From the NCBI GenBank assembly GCA_017305635.1, contig JAFKKF010000015.1, positions 1-64,000 of the forward strand: a DNA stretch of 64,000 nucleotides. Direction: 5' to 3'. The notes under the pieces were generated by a model, which saw nothing but the letters and a program-made list of their open reading frames with translations, had not been told where the DNA came from and did no database searches. Shown piece after piece: positions 63,512 to 64,000 of the stretch; the first letter of the stretch is position 1; each line of letters starts with the position of its first letter. This DNA is from Hyphomicrobiales bacterium (GTDB lineage: Bacteria > Pseudomonadota > Alphaproteobacteria > Rhizobiales > Kaistiaceae). The position numbers were made by a program, and so were the translations under genes.

Positions 63512-64000
63512 TCATTTCTGGCGGAAGTTGTCCCACATTTCCACGACCTTCGCGCCGTTCTCGCCCCACCAGTTGGAGTCCGCGATGATCTGGTTCTTCG
63601 CATTCTCCGGCGAGGAGTTGATCAGCTTGGCCGCTTCCGGCGTGATGATGCCGGTATCGAAGGCCTTGGAGTTCACCGGGCCATAGGGGATGTACTTGGT
63701 GAAGTTGGCCTGCTGCTCCGGCGAAACGAACAGGGCCAGCGCCTTCATGGCGAGCTCCTTGTGGGGGGCTCCCTTCGGGATGGCATAGCAGTCGGCCTGC
63801 AGGATGCCCTGGTTGAAGGTATAGCCGAACTTGGCTCCATCCTTGAGCGCGCCCGCAAGCCGGCCGTTCCAGACCTGGAGCATGTCAACCGCGCCGTCCT
63901 TGGCGAGCTGGGCGGATTGGGCGCCGGAATCCCACCATACGCTGACCGACGGCTTCAACTGCTCGAGCTTCTTGAAGGCCCGCTCGACATCGAGCGGGTA
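63512..64000 (-). CDS. Polyamine-type ABC substrate-binding protein, C-terminal part (cut by window edge)
   Basis: The minus-strand frame is open at base 64000 and ends at 63512, giving about 162 C-terminal residues. YPLDVERAFKKLEQLKPSVS, then VWWDSGAQSAQLAKDGAVDM, AIPKGAPHKELAMKALALFV and YIPYGPVNSKAFDTGIITPE match the PotD-like cluster. It is the first gene of the minus-strand importer operon followed by ATPase, two permeases and the MocR regulator. Signal peptide and promoter lie outside the window. Confidence 0.88.
   Translation of the reverse strand, partial: YPLDVERAFKKLEQLKPSVSVWWDSGAQSAQLAKDGAVDMLQVWNGRLAGALKDGAKFGYTFNQGILQADCYAIPKGAPHKELAMKALALFVSPEQQANFTKYIPYGPVNSKAFDTGIITPEAAKLINSSPENAKNQIIADSNWWGENGAKVVEMWDNFRQK

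Noticed and set aside
1-64000. Searches for tRNA genes, CRISPR arrays, transposase or integrase genes
   Set aside because: No cloverleaf-like segments, regularly spaced repeats or recognisable recombinase motifs were seen on reading; a dedicated tool could still find short ones.

Overview
The window is GC-rich, tightly packed bacterial DNA. Gene content fits an alphaproteobacterium, most likely a Hyphomicrobiales (rhizobial or soil-type) chromosome: many high-affinity ABC importers, a COG4705 membrane protein, GntR/FCD, RpiR, IclR and MocR regulators, and operons with ATGA start/stop overlaps. No rRNA, tRNA, CRISPR array, IS transposase or integrase was seen. The host assignment is inference.

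Layout. 1-336 is the 3' end of a protein-L-isoaspartate methyltransferase. 735-2728 is an OmpR/EnvZ-type two-component pair, facing a four-repeat COG4705 membrane protein and a small secreted protein. 4243-4552 is the broken 5' part of an ABC ATPase. 5256-8929 is a ferric-iron type ABC importer. 9136-11535 holds small envelope genes, an UppP undecaprenyl-diphosphatase, a PepSY protein and a DUF2127 protein. 11790-12465 is a graveyard: a Tat-exported hydrolase with its middle missing runs into the tail of an AbiEi-type antitoxin. 

From about 12.5 kb to the end the window is a chain of catabolic modules. (a) 12495-17945: a uronate-dehydrogenase-like enzyme and a polyamine-type ABC importer. (b) 17999-28931: a ureide or cyclic-amide module with an ATZ/guanine-deaminase-type amidohydrolase, an RpiR regulator, two class III aminotransferases, a hydantoinase/allantoinase homologue, two nitrilase-fold carbamoylases, an M20 carbamoylase and an AhpD-like protein. 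It looks like a complete ring-opening, decarbamoylation and transamination route. (c) 29509-38869: a hydroxyquinol (resorcinol-type) pathway of flavin phenol hydroxylase, hydroxyquinol 1,2-dioxygenase and maleylacetate reductase, with a five-gene branched-chain-amino-acid-type importer inside it and an AraC regulator carrying a frameshift. (d) 39732-48050: a HisD-family dehydrogenase interrupted by one amber codon, SDRs, an IclR regulator, a zinc alcohol dehydrogenase and a ribose-type ABC importer. (e) 48172-59194: the most unusual part, described next. (f) 59228-64000: a MocR regulator translationally coupled to a second polyamine-type importer.

Module (e) combines an aldehyde dehydrogenase, a flavin monooxygenase with a C-terminal piece resembling a PEP-mutase/isocitrate-lyase domain, an Asp/Glu-racemase/maleate-isomerase homologue without the usual cysteines, a NicF-like isochorismatase-fold amidase, a PEPM/ICL-family lyase with an altered active-site loop, a PuuE-type deacetylase, a NIPSNAP protein, a GntR regulator, a hydroxypyruvate-isomerase-like protein and a single-chain LeuD-LeuC fusion. 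Hydratase plus lyase plus isomerase plus amidase suggests breakdown of an amide or N-heteroaromatic through a maleate-like (possibly alkyl-substituted) diacid, ending in a hydratase/aldol-lyase pair as in dimethylmaleate degradation. That pathway is inference; the domain content is read directly from the sequence.

Damage is frequent. I count an amber mutation, a one-base frameshift, an SDR with an internal deletion, and four decayed remnants (ABC ATPase, Tat hydrolase, AbiEi, UspA). They lie mostly at module junctions, as expected for a region assembled by transfer and still being trimmed.
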